NCBI RefSeq assembly: GCF_947179515.1
Contig: NC_067482.1
Location: forward strand, 74,797,811-74,861,810
DNA length: 64,000 nucleotides
Reading direction: 5' to 3'
DNA from: Apodemus sylvaticus
Taxonomy: Eukaryota; Chordata; Mammalia; Rodentia; Muridae
Of this stretch, positions 45,129 to 56,494 are shown in pieces. Position numbers and translations under genes: made by a program. The notes beneath the pieces are model-generated. The model made no database searches. It worked only from the letters and a program-made list of their open reading frames with translations, and was not told the DNA's origin. Position 1 is the stretch's first letter. Each line of letters begins with the position of its first letter.

Positions 45129-45439
45129 GGCAAGGCACAGAGGCAGTTAGGGTAATGAGTGACTGTTGGAACAGAATGGGTCCCAAGACTCTGGGTTCTG
45201 AGTGTTAAAACTGGGCCAGCCCTACAGACACACTGAAGATCAGCCTCTCTGGAGGCCCTGGACAGTGCTCTAGGCCTGGGGTTCATGTTCTCAGCCTTCT
45301 GTCCTTACTGTTGTCCCTAACCTTTTTAAAGCTTGCTTTCCTAATGGCCTCCCACATAACTTGGGTTTCACTGAAACTCCCTGCTTGTGTTTTTTTATTT
45401 GTGGGATTCACATCTTTTAGGCCCATCAAGAACCAGTGT

Positions 45440-45459
45440 TGGCCACCTGGGGGCGCTGT
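45440..45459 (+). promoter_or_regulatory. CTCF-type motif
   Basis: TGGCCACCTGGGGGCGCTGT differs from the textbook CTCF site (TGGCCACCAGGGGGCGCTA) at the central A-to-T plus the final base. It is not inside a recognised B2 SINE, the usual rodent carrier of new CTCF sites. Confidence 0.55.
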
Positions 45460-46110
45460 TTTACCCCAGTGAATGTGCCTGGTGCAGAGAAACCAGCTCA
45501 ACCTTGCAACTCTGCCCAGGACTCAGAATCTAGCTGACATGTCTATCAGGGTGCCAAGCTCTGAGGTGGGGCCTTAGGCTGCATTCTAAACAAGCACTAG
45601 GAAATACTGATGCCACTTGTCTATAGGACAACATGCCTGTTGCTTCCAGACAGCCTGAGAGTCTCTGCAGTGCTAAACAGGCCACTGATAGCATCTGGTC
45701 AAGCTGGACTTCACCTATCTGGGTGTCTGTAGGTCTCTCTGTGTGTGATGGCTCCTGCCTGACATGCCCTTAACACTGCCCCTCAGTTCTGACTCTATCC
45801 CCATTCAGTTCAGCACAGTTTCCCTTAACGACCTGCCCTGCCACTCGGTGTCTAGAGCTCCGACCCCCATCCCCGAAAAGGTTCTTCCTTACCTCTCTCA
45901 CTGAAGTTTCTGTGCTTTTGCTTCTATTGCTTCGGCCATTAGCAGGACACAAGTCATGAGCACAGAGACCTGTCAAGACCCTACGGTTGATCACAGGGTG
46001 CTGTTATCTAGCACTGGCTGCTACTAGGGATGCATGTTGGCCTTGGATGCATAGGTCTGTGGACAGATGGGTGAACCAATGACGGGGGTGATGGATAGAT
46101 GGTAATGTAG

Positions 46111-46115
46111 GTGTG

Positions 46116-46162
<47 letters not shown>

Positions 46163-46257
46163 CTTATGTAGCTAGCTGGTTGGAATAACAGCTGGGTAGG
46201 TGGGTTGATGAGTGGATAGGGTGGATGGACAGACAGATGGGTGGATACGTGGATTGT
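46111..46257 (+). repeat. (GT)n microsatellite with adjoining GGAT-rich tail
   Basis: About 50 bp of GT with a single GC interruption (46111-46160), then TGGATAGG/GGGTGGAT words to 46257. GU-rich on Sorcs2 sense RNA. Confidence 0.95.
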
Positions 46258-48755
46258 GGTTGAGTCATAGGGATAGTGTGGTTCTAGGGAAACACTCCTG
46301 GGACCTTGAAGATTCTTTACACTTATGAGGTCATTATCGGAGAATCCAGAGACCACAGTTCTGATGCTGTCAAGCAGGGAAAGGAGGCAGGGCATGTTCT
46401 GAGCCGGGAGAAAGCTGGCCATGGCCTACCTATTTACTCTTGCTCTCTTCCTGGGTTACAGCCTCCAGGATCTACACTAAGAGGCTATTGAAGAAGGTGG
46501 GTTTGGATTAGGGCCACACTTCCATAGCCCAGAGGATTCTGTACCAGAGCCGCCCCTGTGGCATCCCACAGGTATATTAGACCTTGGAGCCTGTGACACA
46601 CACAGCCAGGAACAGCCTCAGTGGTGCTGGAGTGGGATGATCCAGGCTTCCCCTCAGTATGGCCTGACTGGAACCTGTCCTTTGTCTGGGGGTGGAGAGC
46701 ATCCCTTTCTCCTGGCTTCTCTTTAATTATGGAATCTTTGACATATAGAGAAAAGTGCAGAATGCTGTAAAACCCCATCCTGGGGGGCGGCAGTGGCGGA
46801 GGCGGGTGGGTGCACATTAAATCTCCATCAGTTCCTCCCAGTTGGCCTCTGATGTACTTAGTCTGATGTCCTGTGGTTCCTGGGGTCGGAGATGAGGAGC
46901 AGGTGTTCCACAGGTAAGTAGTGGGATTCATCACAGCTGAGCCTCACCCAGCTCAGCTCGTAGATGTTAAATGCTTCCCTCTCTGCAGGAGAGGCCATAC
47001 TTTCTTAAAGACAGCAATAGATTCAGATAAAACTCACCCGTTGCCCTTCTGCTATGCCCCCGCCCCCCTCCCCAGTGTCTACCTGGAAGTAATCTCCATC
47101 CAAAGCTCGGGGTGGACCGTTCCAGTTTGCTTTATAGCTTACCTATAAAGCAGAAATTCAAACACATACAACAACATATAAATCACAATTTATATTGGTT
47201 CAGGACAATGCATGACTCTCTATAATCAGACAACCAAACACTGAGCTTGTTTTAAAAATTGATATGAATAGCATCACCCTGCTCTGGGCATTTGATTTAT
47301 GTTCTCGACTTTGTTCTGGTAATTTCCTCACATTGCATGTGGATCCTCTCAGATGTGTGTGTTCTCCATCATGGGGCGGCGATTTTGATGCTTAGGGAGT
47401 TTGGTATTCCAGTCAGGGTAGCAGCGAACTTGGGAGCCATAGTGAACCCCAGGGCTGCTTCTCCAGGCAGAGATAGGGCAGGGGGCAGGGCTGCCTGGTG
47501 TCTCCTCTCTTTATCTTGCCAGCTTGTCAGAGGGGTGGCTCAGCCCTGCATATCTTTGACATCATCAGACTTCAGTTTGTATTCAGAGGCTATAGGACTG
47601 TTACTCAGTGCCCTCCTGAGATGGTATGTCCCTTCTCATGGTCACAGGCCTCCTCTGTATGACATAGGCACAGCTGTATTCTCCTGCTTCTTTCAGGTTT
47701 CTTAAGTCTTTTGTAATCCCTTCCTATTCTTGAAGGGAGACCAAGCCATCTCCAGGACCCCAAATGTCAAGATGCATCTCTCCTTTAAATGTCCCCTCAT
47801 CTCTAGCCTGGGACCTTTTGCTCTTTTCAATACACATTCTCACAAAGACATTCTCTCCTGAGCATAGTTTATCTTGCTATAGTTAAGTCTTTAAGCACCA
47901 ATGTTCTGATAGTAATACTGTGGGTGGTGTGTCTCAGGAGTGTGCCTGTGCCTAACTTAGACATCTCAGAGCCCTGGGCTGACTGTTGGTTACTTGTTTC
48001 AGGCAGGGTATGATGAGCGGTCCACTTAAGACTGGAAACCCAGCTTCAAGCTGCTGCCTTGGGCTTTCTGCAGGTACACATCCCAGTGACAGGGACAGGA
48101 CAGAGACCACCATGATGCATTTGCCACGTGTGTGACACTGAGGCTCCAGAGACAAAGTGGCCACTGGAGTGTGTTCCAGTAGTTTTGCTCAGTGGCACCT
48201 GCTGAAATGTCCTGGGCCAGAGCAGGTGACAGGGTCATCTGTAGCAGTGAGAGAAGGGCATGGGATCAAGTATCACTGGAGGCAGGGGCAGTTCTGGAAG
48301 ACCCTGCTGTGCACACTAGCAAGCACACTCAGTGGGAAGGAAGGGGGGAGCCTGAAGGGACCGTTCAGTATCTCTCTGAACACAGCCTGCTCCCCGGTCA
48401 TAGGCCTCAGGCAATGTTCCATCTTCCTTCATTTCATACTATTTTATTTTTTAATTCATTTCATTTAAAAATTTTAATTGTCATTAATTTGTTTAATTTC
48501 ATTTCTATTTCTTACTTTACATCTAAATGCAAATACTCAAGATTTGTTTTATCATGCCTTTTGTTCTGTTGATTAATTCTTGGGATGGTGTTCCACAGAG
48601 CACACTTTGGGAATCTGTTCTTGTTGTTGGCTTTCATGTTCCAAGAGAGCTGGGGTTTCAGATTTTCATATCGTATCTATTTCCCTGTGACATCATTGCA
48701 TCAGCATGGCATTGTGTTTAAAATCAGATTTGATTCCATCTCTCCATAATATCTC
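46258..48755. other. Intronic sequence without recognised genes
   Basis: It holds a perfect 10-bp hairpin at 47128-47152 (arms TGCTTTATAG and CTATAAAGCA, 5-nt loop) and an AT-rich stretch at 48425-48560. Nothing coding was seen. Confidence 0.45.
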
Positions 48756-48759
48756 CCTC

Positions 48760-48832
48760 ACACCTCATTTTCACAGACAGAACCCAGGCTTGACACACAC
48801 TCAGCACGCGCTCTGCCCCTGAACGGCACCCA
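48760..48832 (-). mobile_element. ID-type SINE fragment, reverse orientation
   Basis: Read on the minus strand, GGGTGCCGTTCAGGGGCAGA, then GCGCGTGCTGAGTGTGTGTC and AAGCCTGGGTTCTGTC, is a tRNA-derived ID head with A-box and B-box. Confidence 0.65.
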
Positions 48833-48839
48833 ATATATA

Positions 48840-49638
48840 TTTTTGTGCCAAGATATCATGGTCTGTGAGTGCCAAGTGGGAGGGATCAGAACTCTGAAAC
48901 TCAACGGCTGGGCCAACTGCTCCTAACATTTCTCGATATTAAGAAGAGTGTGTCCTCTGTGGGGGCAGAAACCATGTTGTGTATATTCCTTTTCCCAAAG
49001 GAGAGGCAGATAGAGCTGGAGGCGGGGTCTCTGTGCTACCCATGAGGCAGCTGTGACTCCCAGGGGACACAGTACATCTGTCAGGGGCCTGGGACCAGAA
49101 CTGGCACCACATGGGTTGCTGATGGTTCCTTGTCAGCAGGAAATCTGGATAGGTGCAGCCACAGCTCCCAGAGAGCAGCACTGAAGGGTAGTGTGCTATG
49201 CCCTGGTGGCATCTGAAGGGCACCAATCCTGCAATGTTGGACTGGTATTTCAGTGCCTTGCTAGGATTTGCATGGCCTGTGTGTATACACAAAGAAGTTG
49301 TTTTTGATCTTTGCTCAGTCCCTGTCTTTCCTGACAATCTCAGGGATTTCCTGTTCAAGGATTCCAGAGGTTCGACCCAGACCCATTGCCCATAGCTATT
49401 ATAAACATGGCTTTTATACCAGAGATGGCATTTGTCACAAAGATGGTGTCTGTAATGTTTGTGAATTGTTCAGGGGTCAGAGATCCCTTCTGTCTCCCCC
49501 ATGGCTTTATCACATGGCTTCTCTTCAGCTGCTTGCCTACAGAGTTAAACTCAAGCAAGCCTCAGGGCAGGTCGGGGACCCAAGAGGGTCCCTGACTTGG
49601 AAGCTTTTGAGTATAGTCAATAAATAATCATTTGACGT
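48840..49638. other. Intronic sequence without recognised genes
   Basis: Nothing recognised. Confidence 0.5.
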
Positions 49639-49639
49639 G

Positions 49640-49765
49640 AAACAGCAGCTTGTGGTCCTAGTACACAACTGTAATTCCAATACTTTGGAGGCCGAATTGG
49701 AGTCCAGACTGCATTGTACTGTGAGGAACAGACCAACCAGGGATGAGATTTGTAAAAACTCAAAA
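49640..49765 (+). mobile_element. Diverged B1/PB1-like SINE
   Basis: CACAACTGTAATTCCAATAC, then TTTGGAGGCCGAATTGGAG and a tail with GTAAAAACTCAAAAAC, resemble an old B1. Confidence 0.6.
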
Positions 49766-49800
49766 ACATCCTTCTGTGTCTCCAGTCCCCTGTAGTCCCC

Positions 49801-49958
49801 TTACCCATCCATCCATTCATCCATCCATCCATCCATCCATCCATCCATCCATCCGTCCGTCCGTCCGTCCGTCCGTCCGTCTGTCCGTCCGTCCATCCAT
49901 CCATCCATCCTTCTGTCCATCCATCCATCCATCCATCTATCCATCCATCCAACCAACC
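49801..49958. repeat. (CCAT)n with an internal (CCGT)n block
   Basis: CCAT tetranucleotides switch to CCGT between about 49852 and 49894 and back again. The CCGT block adds about ten CpGs in an otherwise CpG-poor region. Confidence 0.95.
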
Positions 49959-50208
49959 TTCCTCCCTGCCTCCCCTTTCTCTATCTTTGGCTCTCCATCC
50001 CTCTTACCTCCATTCATCTCTGTTCTATCATCTCTTTACCTATTTATCATCCATTCACCATTTGTTTCCTCACCCACCCTTCCACACAGCTATCCATCCA
50101 CCATCTGCTTGTATAGCTGTCCATCATTCATGTATCCATCTACCAAACCATGGCTCTACCCACTGTTCTCCATTCATCCAACCATCCACTCACTCAACCA
50201 TCCATCTG

Positions 50209-50475
50209 TGTGGTTTGAATGTGAAATGTCCCCCATTGGCTGGCCTCTCTGAACACTTGTCCTGACTTCCTGTTCATTCTCTGCTTCCTGTGTGGAAATT
50301 CAGTGTGACCAGGCAGCCTCTGCCCCTTCCACCATGTCTACCTTGCCTCTTGCAATGTCATTCCCACCATCATGGACTGTATTCCTCTGGAACTGTAAGC
50401 CAAAATAAGCCCCTCCTGACTTAAGTTGTTTTTGTAAGTGTATTTTATTACAGCAACAAGGAAGTAACTTAGACA
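50209..50475 (+). mobile_element. ORR1-type MaLR LTR
   Basis: TGTGGTTTGAATGTGAAATG, TCCCCCATTGGCTGGCCTC, CATCATGGACTGTATTCCTC, GGAACTGTAAGCCAAAATAA and a terminal AAGTAACTTAGACA match ORR1. It sits within the CATC/CCAT tract and its 5' middle part is shortened. Confidence 0.85.
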
Positions 50476-50985
50476 GTATCAATACATCATTCACGCTCTG
50501 TCAACTCACCTATCCATGCACTCATTCATTATCTATTTATTTATTATGCATTCATCCATTGTCATCAAATATCCATCTCTCCCTGTATCATCATCTACCT
50601 ATTCCCTTATTCATTTATCCTTAGTTTATGAATTCTCCACTTGCCCACCCATTATTAATCTGTCATTACCCATTCATCATCCATCTAACCATCCATCTAC
50701 CTATACATGCTTGATCCACTTATCCATCTACCCACTTATACATTCATCATCCTGTATCTACCAATCCATCCACTGTCCTTCTACTCATTCTCCATTCCAT
50801 TCATCATTCATTCATCCTTATCCTTCATCCACCCATCCCATCGTTAATCTGTTCATAATTTTCATTTATCATATATTCCTACCTAAAACTATCCAGGAAT
50901 CCATCCCCCATCCATCCACCCACCCACCCATGCATTCATCATTCATCCATTCATCTGCTATCTGTCATCCATTTATCTAGACTTT
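50476..50985. repeat. CATC/CATT/CCAT-rich low-complexity field
   Basis: Degenerate tetranucleotides in the order TTCATTCAT, CCATCTACC and CCACCCACCC. It continues the tract interrupted by the ORR1 LTR. Confidence 0.85.
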
Positions 50986-50999
50986 CAGTTCCAGTAGAC

Positions 51000-52200
51000 C
51001 ATACGTGCTACCCAAGACTCTAAGTGTAGAGGGATACAGTTGAGGAAACCACCCATGACAGTGCGCTATCGTCCTCACTGACATGAGACTTGGAAAAACA
51101 TGGAAGCTCTAAACATGCCACTCTACTGGAGAGGGAGCTCATTAAGAAGGACATCCTGGAAGAAGATTGTTTTCTCTCCCAGGATGGCTCTGCCTGTGCA
51201 GTGCCCAGCCCAGTTCCTCCTCATCCTCATGGATAGACCTCCTGCAAACCTCTGTCAAGTTTCTCTAGATACCAATCCTTTAGTTATCCTAAACTATATC
51301 ACAGAGAAGTGCTGAGGGCAGCATAGGCTCTTGAGGGTAATGGCAGCATTGTGCTGTCCTATTCTGGCCAGGCCTGCAATGTAGTTGACCTGACAGTCTC
51401 ATGAGCTTCACCCTGGCCTTGGAGATGCTCATCCCTTCTCATCCTACAGCATCCCAATATCTGACCCAGGTCTGGTGTGCTGGAATGGCCACCCTACAGT
51501 GATAAGCAAGCACACTGTGATGTGGTCATTCCATGTATGAAAGAGCTCCCAGGAGAAAGCTGGCCTGCAGGCCAAAAGCATGCCATTGGTAGTATTTGCC
51601 TGGAGTGGCCTTCCTGGTTATTTTGTAGGGGCCATGGCTTCTCTATACTATGATGGCAATTGGCCCAGGTAGATAAGCCCCACCTTCTAGGTCCCCATAC
51701 AATAGACTGTCTTGGATTGCTCTTTTGAGAATAAAAGATAGCACTGATGGAGAAAGTCCTAGTGGTCTGAGTCTCAGGCCTGTGTTGAGCCCAAACCCTC
51801 CTTGGACATTGAGATCTCCCCCTCTGGAGTTTCCTACTACTGTTATCACCTACCCCTGGACTGGGTCCTCCCTGAAGCTTCTCTTTCTTCCTCAGAAGCC
51901 CTTCCCAGTCCCACATCCTACTCTGAGTGGTCACGTGCCTCCGCCAGATCTCCTAGGGCTGGGGTGACAGCTAGCCACGTGTTCCCTGTGTTACTGTCTC
52001 CTGCTTCCTAGGATCTGGTCTTCCTGTGTTCTCTGCTCCAGCAGAGTCTCAGACCAGAAGTGAGTCTGGGGTCTTGCTGAACTGAACAATACCCACAAGG
52101 TGTCACCCTGGCTCTCAGCCCTCAGGCCTCTCTGCTCCTTTACAAAGGACACTGGGTAAGGCTATGATCATTTAGGGAGGACCTTGGGAAGGGTGTTGAC
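51000..52200. other. Intronic sequence without recognised genes
   Basis: Chance frames only (for example 51494-51934, minus). Confidence 0.5.
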
Positions 52201-52204
52201 ATAT

Positions 52205-52720
52205 TTCCCTCTAGAAAAATTCTCCACCAAGAAAATCCCTGCTAAATATAACTTATGATCACTACAGAACTTTTAAAAACTATAAAATAGATGAGGCATA
52301 AAAGCAATCCTTGTGTTAGTACCACCCCACGAGATTAAAACTATTAATATACAAAGATGAATATTCTCTCCAGACTTTTTAAGATGCAAATATATACACG
52401 TTTTATAAATGTTGAATCCCAAAGGAATTATGTATTAAACATTTTCTTACACTCTGGCATGTTTTCACAGCCGCTATTTTTAATGGCTGTATAATGTACC
52501 CTGATCTAAAGAAGGTATCATTTGTTTAACCAAGGTCTTTCTTGGTTTTAGACGTCTGAGTCACTTTCAATTACCACTAAGGTAAAGAAGATGTAAAATG
52601 TGCAGAGCTGCAGGACCGTTCCTATGCATACATCACCCTGAGCTTTGGTCTGCTTAGGATATGTGCCTGAGCATGGATGGCATTCTCTCCTGCATGTTGG
52701 GGTTTGGGGTGCTGGGATTA
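52205..52720 (+). mobile_element. Ancient LINE-1 (L1M/HAL1-type) 3' fragment
   Basis: TTTTTAATGGCTGTATAATG, CATTTGTTTAACCAAGG, TATGCATACATCACCCTGAG and CTTAGGATATGTGCCTGAGC are in the order of old L1 3' ends. AT-rich and without coding sequence. Confidence 0.6.
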
Positions 52721-52944
52721 TGACGTGTCTGAGCCTGTGGCCGGTTTATTGAGACTGCTGCTGATGCTACTGAACAGGGAAGTGAGAAACTGAAGAGCCA
52801 TGCAGGTAAGAAGATAACTCGTCCTGGAGCGGCTGTCTCCCGGCTGAAGGAAGGCTTGCTTGTCAGGGAGAAAAGCAGTCATAGTCATGGCTCTGTAAGC
52901 CCAGCTGTGGATAATGGCCTCTGACCCTGAGCACCTTCACTAGC

Positions 52945-53400
52945 AACTCTTCTCAATGCTGTGATCCCTGACAAAGCAGCCGAAGGAAGGATCTGGTGTT
53001 GGCTCATAGTTTGAAGGTGCACAGTCCCATGGCAGATGCATGAAGCAGCGGGTCACAGTGCATCCACAGTCAGGAAGCAGAGGGGGAGAAGGGAGAGGGA
53101 GAGAGGGGGAGGGGGGAGAGGGGGTGAAGGGGAGAGGGGGAGAGGGGGAGAGGAGGACAGGGAGAAAGATGGGGAGAAAGAAAGAGGGGGAAGAGGGAGA
53201 GGGAAAGGCGGAGGGGGGGGGCAGGAAATGCCGGGGCTCAGTTCACTTTCTCCTTTTTTCTCCATCCCATGCTTCAGTCCATAGAATGGTGTTACCTACC
53301 CATGGTCAAGATGGGCCTTCCCTTTTAGTTAAATCTTTCTTAAAATCACCTCACAGATACATATGGAATTGTGCCTCCTGGTGATTCTAGATCCTGTTGA
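52945..53400 (-). mobile_element. Rodent MaLR-type LTR, reverse orientation, with purine insert
   Basis: AATGCTGTGATCCCTGACAA, GGTTTGAA-type and GCACAGTCCCATGGCAGATG start the element, and TTCACTTTCTCCTTTTTTC, TAAAATCACCTCACAGATAC and GGTGATTCTAGATCCTGTTG end it. An expanded (GGAGA/GGGGGA)n tract at 53074-53222 splits it. Confidence 0.6.
53074..53222. repeat. Polypurine (GGGGAGAG)n tract
   Basis: About 150 bp of nearly pure A/G on the plus strand. Confidence 0.95.
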
Positions 53401-53404
53401 GGTG

Positions 53405-55336
53405 AAAATGGGTGTTAGCCAGCATACCTTGGCTCTGTATAAACAAGCCTGTTGCTTTCAGCTCTGAGCTTGTTGCTGTTTGGCATGATAGAGGTGACCC
53501 TCATCGCCCATCATGCTAGCTTGGGCTCATGCACAGCCCCAGGAAAGGGATGTGGAAGGTGGACACATGTAGACTCAGAGGTTGCACAGCATCACTTCTG
53601 TATGTTCCATAGGTAAAGCAACTCACAGAAGTGATGATGGCCTGGGTTCAGAGCAAGGGTTTGTGTACAGAATAGAGAAGTATTGCAAATGGATTTAATA
53701 CCAGGAAGGAACTAACTGAAGCCATTGCTTCCAGTAGGGCTGGGGTGTAAAGAAGAGGTCTATGGAGGTATATAAGAAAACCTGTTTCCAGGCTTCTGCG
53801 CTTGTCCTGGGGCCCAGGGATAGTACAGTGGATCCTAACTGGCAGAGAAAGAAGTTGGGACTCAGCTGGGTGGGTTTTCTACTAAGCAGGGATCCTTTAT
53901 GGGGACCAACTGGCCACAGACATTGTGTCAAGGCCAACTCTGAGCATTGCTGGGGAGCAGAGGTACTAAGGCCTGGTGGCCTTTGAGACCCACATTAGTG
54001 ACCCCACTACCATCATCATGTTGAGTCTGGACCAGGAATGGCTGGGCTTTGCCTGACTCAGAGTTTCTATTCGAGTTTCTGTCACTACTCTCTCAGCCTC
54101 TAGTGCACCATTCTCCTGGTGTATGTGTGGGGTGACTCTCTGTAGTCCTCGTTCTTTGAATGCAGGGGTCGATCTCTCCCAGGGGAGTGCTCCCATCTCA
54201 GAGGCTCTCCACAAATTTTTGCCTTTGGATTTGCTGTGAAGGACATGCCAGAACTGAGAGTTGTAAGCTCTTCCCCAGTAATAGGTTGTCTGCACCACCC
54301 CTGGTGCCTGACTGAGACAGAAGGGTAGGGTGAAGGTAGCCAAAATAGAAGCTAGACTCAGAAATGGCATGCTGCACCAGTGCAGGTGACTGCAGCCCAG
54401 CAGCCCAGCAGCCCAGCATCCCAGAGGCTTATGCATGTAAAGATGACTAGGGGAGTTACCAGCCAGTGTTCTCTGACTGCTCTCCTTAAGCATCCGTATT
54501 GTGGCTCTGTATACTCCCTACCCCTGACTAGGTCTGGGCATCCAGTCAGTGCCTGTGTCAGGCAGAGGTCAGAACAGAGGAAGGACAGCTTATGGGAGGC
54601 CCTGCTTCTTACCCCAGCCTGGATCACGTGTGTCCCAGTGCAAGGGAGGATCAGAAAGATAGTACACTGTGCACCTGGGGATGCCATGACCCCCTGGACA
54701 CAGTGGCACTGTGCACATTCCATGCAGCAAGCAGACCCATGTGTGAAGACCCAGTGCTCCACGGACTGACTGTAGAACACTGGGAAATGTCTTCCTCAAA
54801 AAAAAAAAAAGTCTTCCTCGGTGCCCACCATTCTCATCTGCACATGGTCACAGCAACAGTCCCCCTCCCTACAGGTTCCCATGACCTCTGATACACAAGG
54901 CCTGGCTAAGTACAGACCCCATTACCCAGGACCAACTTAGACAAAGTGCCCAGGCTCAGGTCTTATTGACGAAGGTCAATGGGCATTGGAGGACCTGGAG
55001 AAATTTGAAAAGTTCTCCCTTATTCAACCAGAGGCAGGTGTCATGGGACACAGGAGGTAGGAGCTCAAGCATGACCTTGGACGGTGGCTCTGGTCCTGTG
55101 TACACGCGTCCCCACACCCTTTCCTACCTCTAGAACCTGCTCACCAGCTAAGCTCACAGCCGTGCACCCCAGGGAGTGTGTCGGAATTCAGAACTCACCG
55201 CCTGCCAGGCCTGTGTGGTATGTGTGATGCCACATGAAGCTTAAGTAGTTCACAGGCTTGGCACTGAGCCACCTGCTGCCTCTGCGCCCACCATCCCGAG
55301 GATAGCAGGGGGCTACCTGCACTTTGAAATGTTTCA
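53405..55336. other. Intronic sequence without recognised genes
   Basis: A short (CAGCCCAG)n run sits at 54393-54418. An A-run is at 54799-54810. No coding match was seen. Confidence 0.45.
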
Positions 55337-55348
55337 CCAGCAGATGGC
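55337..55348 (+). promoter_or_regulatory. CTCF-core-like motif
   Basis: CCAGCAGATGGC fits the 12-bp CTCF core CCASYAGRKGGC at every position. Flanking bases were not scored. Confidence 0.35.
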
Positions 55349-55609
55349 CGCCATCACGTCTGTTTGGCTTTGTTTCCCTCTGTGTAGGAGTCTTCTCTGG
55401 CCCGGTGCCTGGTTCTCTCTTACACAGGCAGGCTCCACTGCACAGAGCCTTCCTCACCCCTGCTGCATTTGATTTAAAATTCTACTTGAGTCTCCATCAG
55501 GACTGCTGGCTAGAGCCTGTGGAAAGCAGTAGGCTTGTGAAATCAGAGGGAACAGTCTAACCCTATACAATGTGCCCTCCAAGGCTTCTCCATCTCTTCC
55601 GGGCAGCCA

Positions 55610-55740
55610 TAGTCCAGGCTTTCAGATTGGAGATTTGTGTTCAAATCCTTATTCTACTTCTTATAAGCTGTGTGGCCTTAGGAAAACTGCAAGTTGTCTC
55701 TGAGCTCTTGCATATGGAGTAAGGACAGCTGTATGGCCTT
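55610..55740 (+). repeat. MIR fragment
   Basis: TTGTGTTCAAATCCTTATTC, then AAGCTGTGTGGCCTTAGGAA and AGTTGTCTCTGAGCTC, follow MIR. Confidence 0.7.
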
Positions 55741-56239
55741 GGTTTGGAGGTCCAAATAATGGATGTAGAATGGATAGGACAGTGCCCTGGCTTTGATGAG
55801 TCTGACACCATTTCTTATCATTCTCTGAGAAACTCCTGTTCCTTACAGTGATGGGGCAGAGGGACCAGGTTTCCAATTCATGTAGATCCCTATGTATGAT
55901 GGCATGTACCTCCAAAGTAGCAGGCCCAACACTGCTCTCCACCACGTGGAGACTGAGCCAGTCTTGGTCCCCCAAGGGACTCAGAACCTCTACCACCCTT
56001 TCCTGTCACTATGTTACCATCACCTCTGCGGAGACAACTGCTCTGTTCTGCCCTTCCTGTCCTCTGTCTCCTCTAAACTTGGAGAATCATAGTGTTTGCT
56101 ATACCCAGAGAGCAGGATCCAAAGGGTCACTTGGAGAGGAAGGCAGCAGAAGACAGCTTGACTTGACCTCTGGCTGCCCTTCTGACCTCTTATTCCTTTT
56201 TGGTGAAGTAGAGGGCAGGATAGGGCTGACCTGCGGTGT

Positions 56240-56490
56240 CTCGGCATATTTACTGTTGCTGTAACAAAATACCTGAGACTATGTAAGTTATAAAGCACAG
56301 AGGTTTATTCAGTTCAGAGTTCTGGAGACTGAAGGGCCACAGTATAGCTCCAACACATGCTCCCAGTGAGGGCCACATACTGCATTGTCCCAGCCTTCCA
56401 TGTCAAGGCAGAACAGAACAAGACAGAACACCTTGGGGGCCTCCATCATGGCCCCAACCCATGCATTTTAGAGGACAAATCACAACATGG
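56240..56490 (-). mobile_element. MaLR-type LTR fragment, reverse orientation
   Basis: TACTGTTGCTGTAACAAAAT, ACCTGAGACTATGTAAGTTA, AGGTTTATTCAGTTCAGAG and GGTTCTGGAGACTG-type text match the reversed end of a MaLR LTR. Confidence 0.6.
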
Positions 56491-56494
56491 CAGA

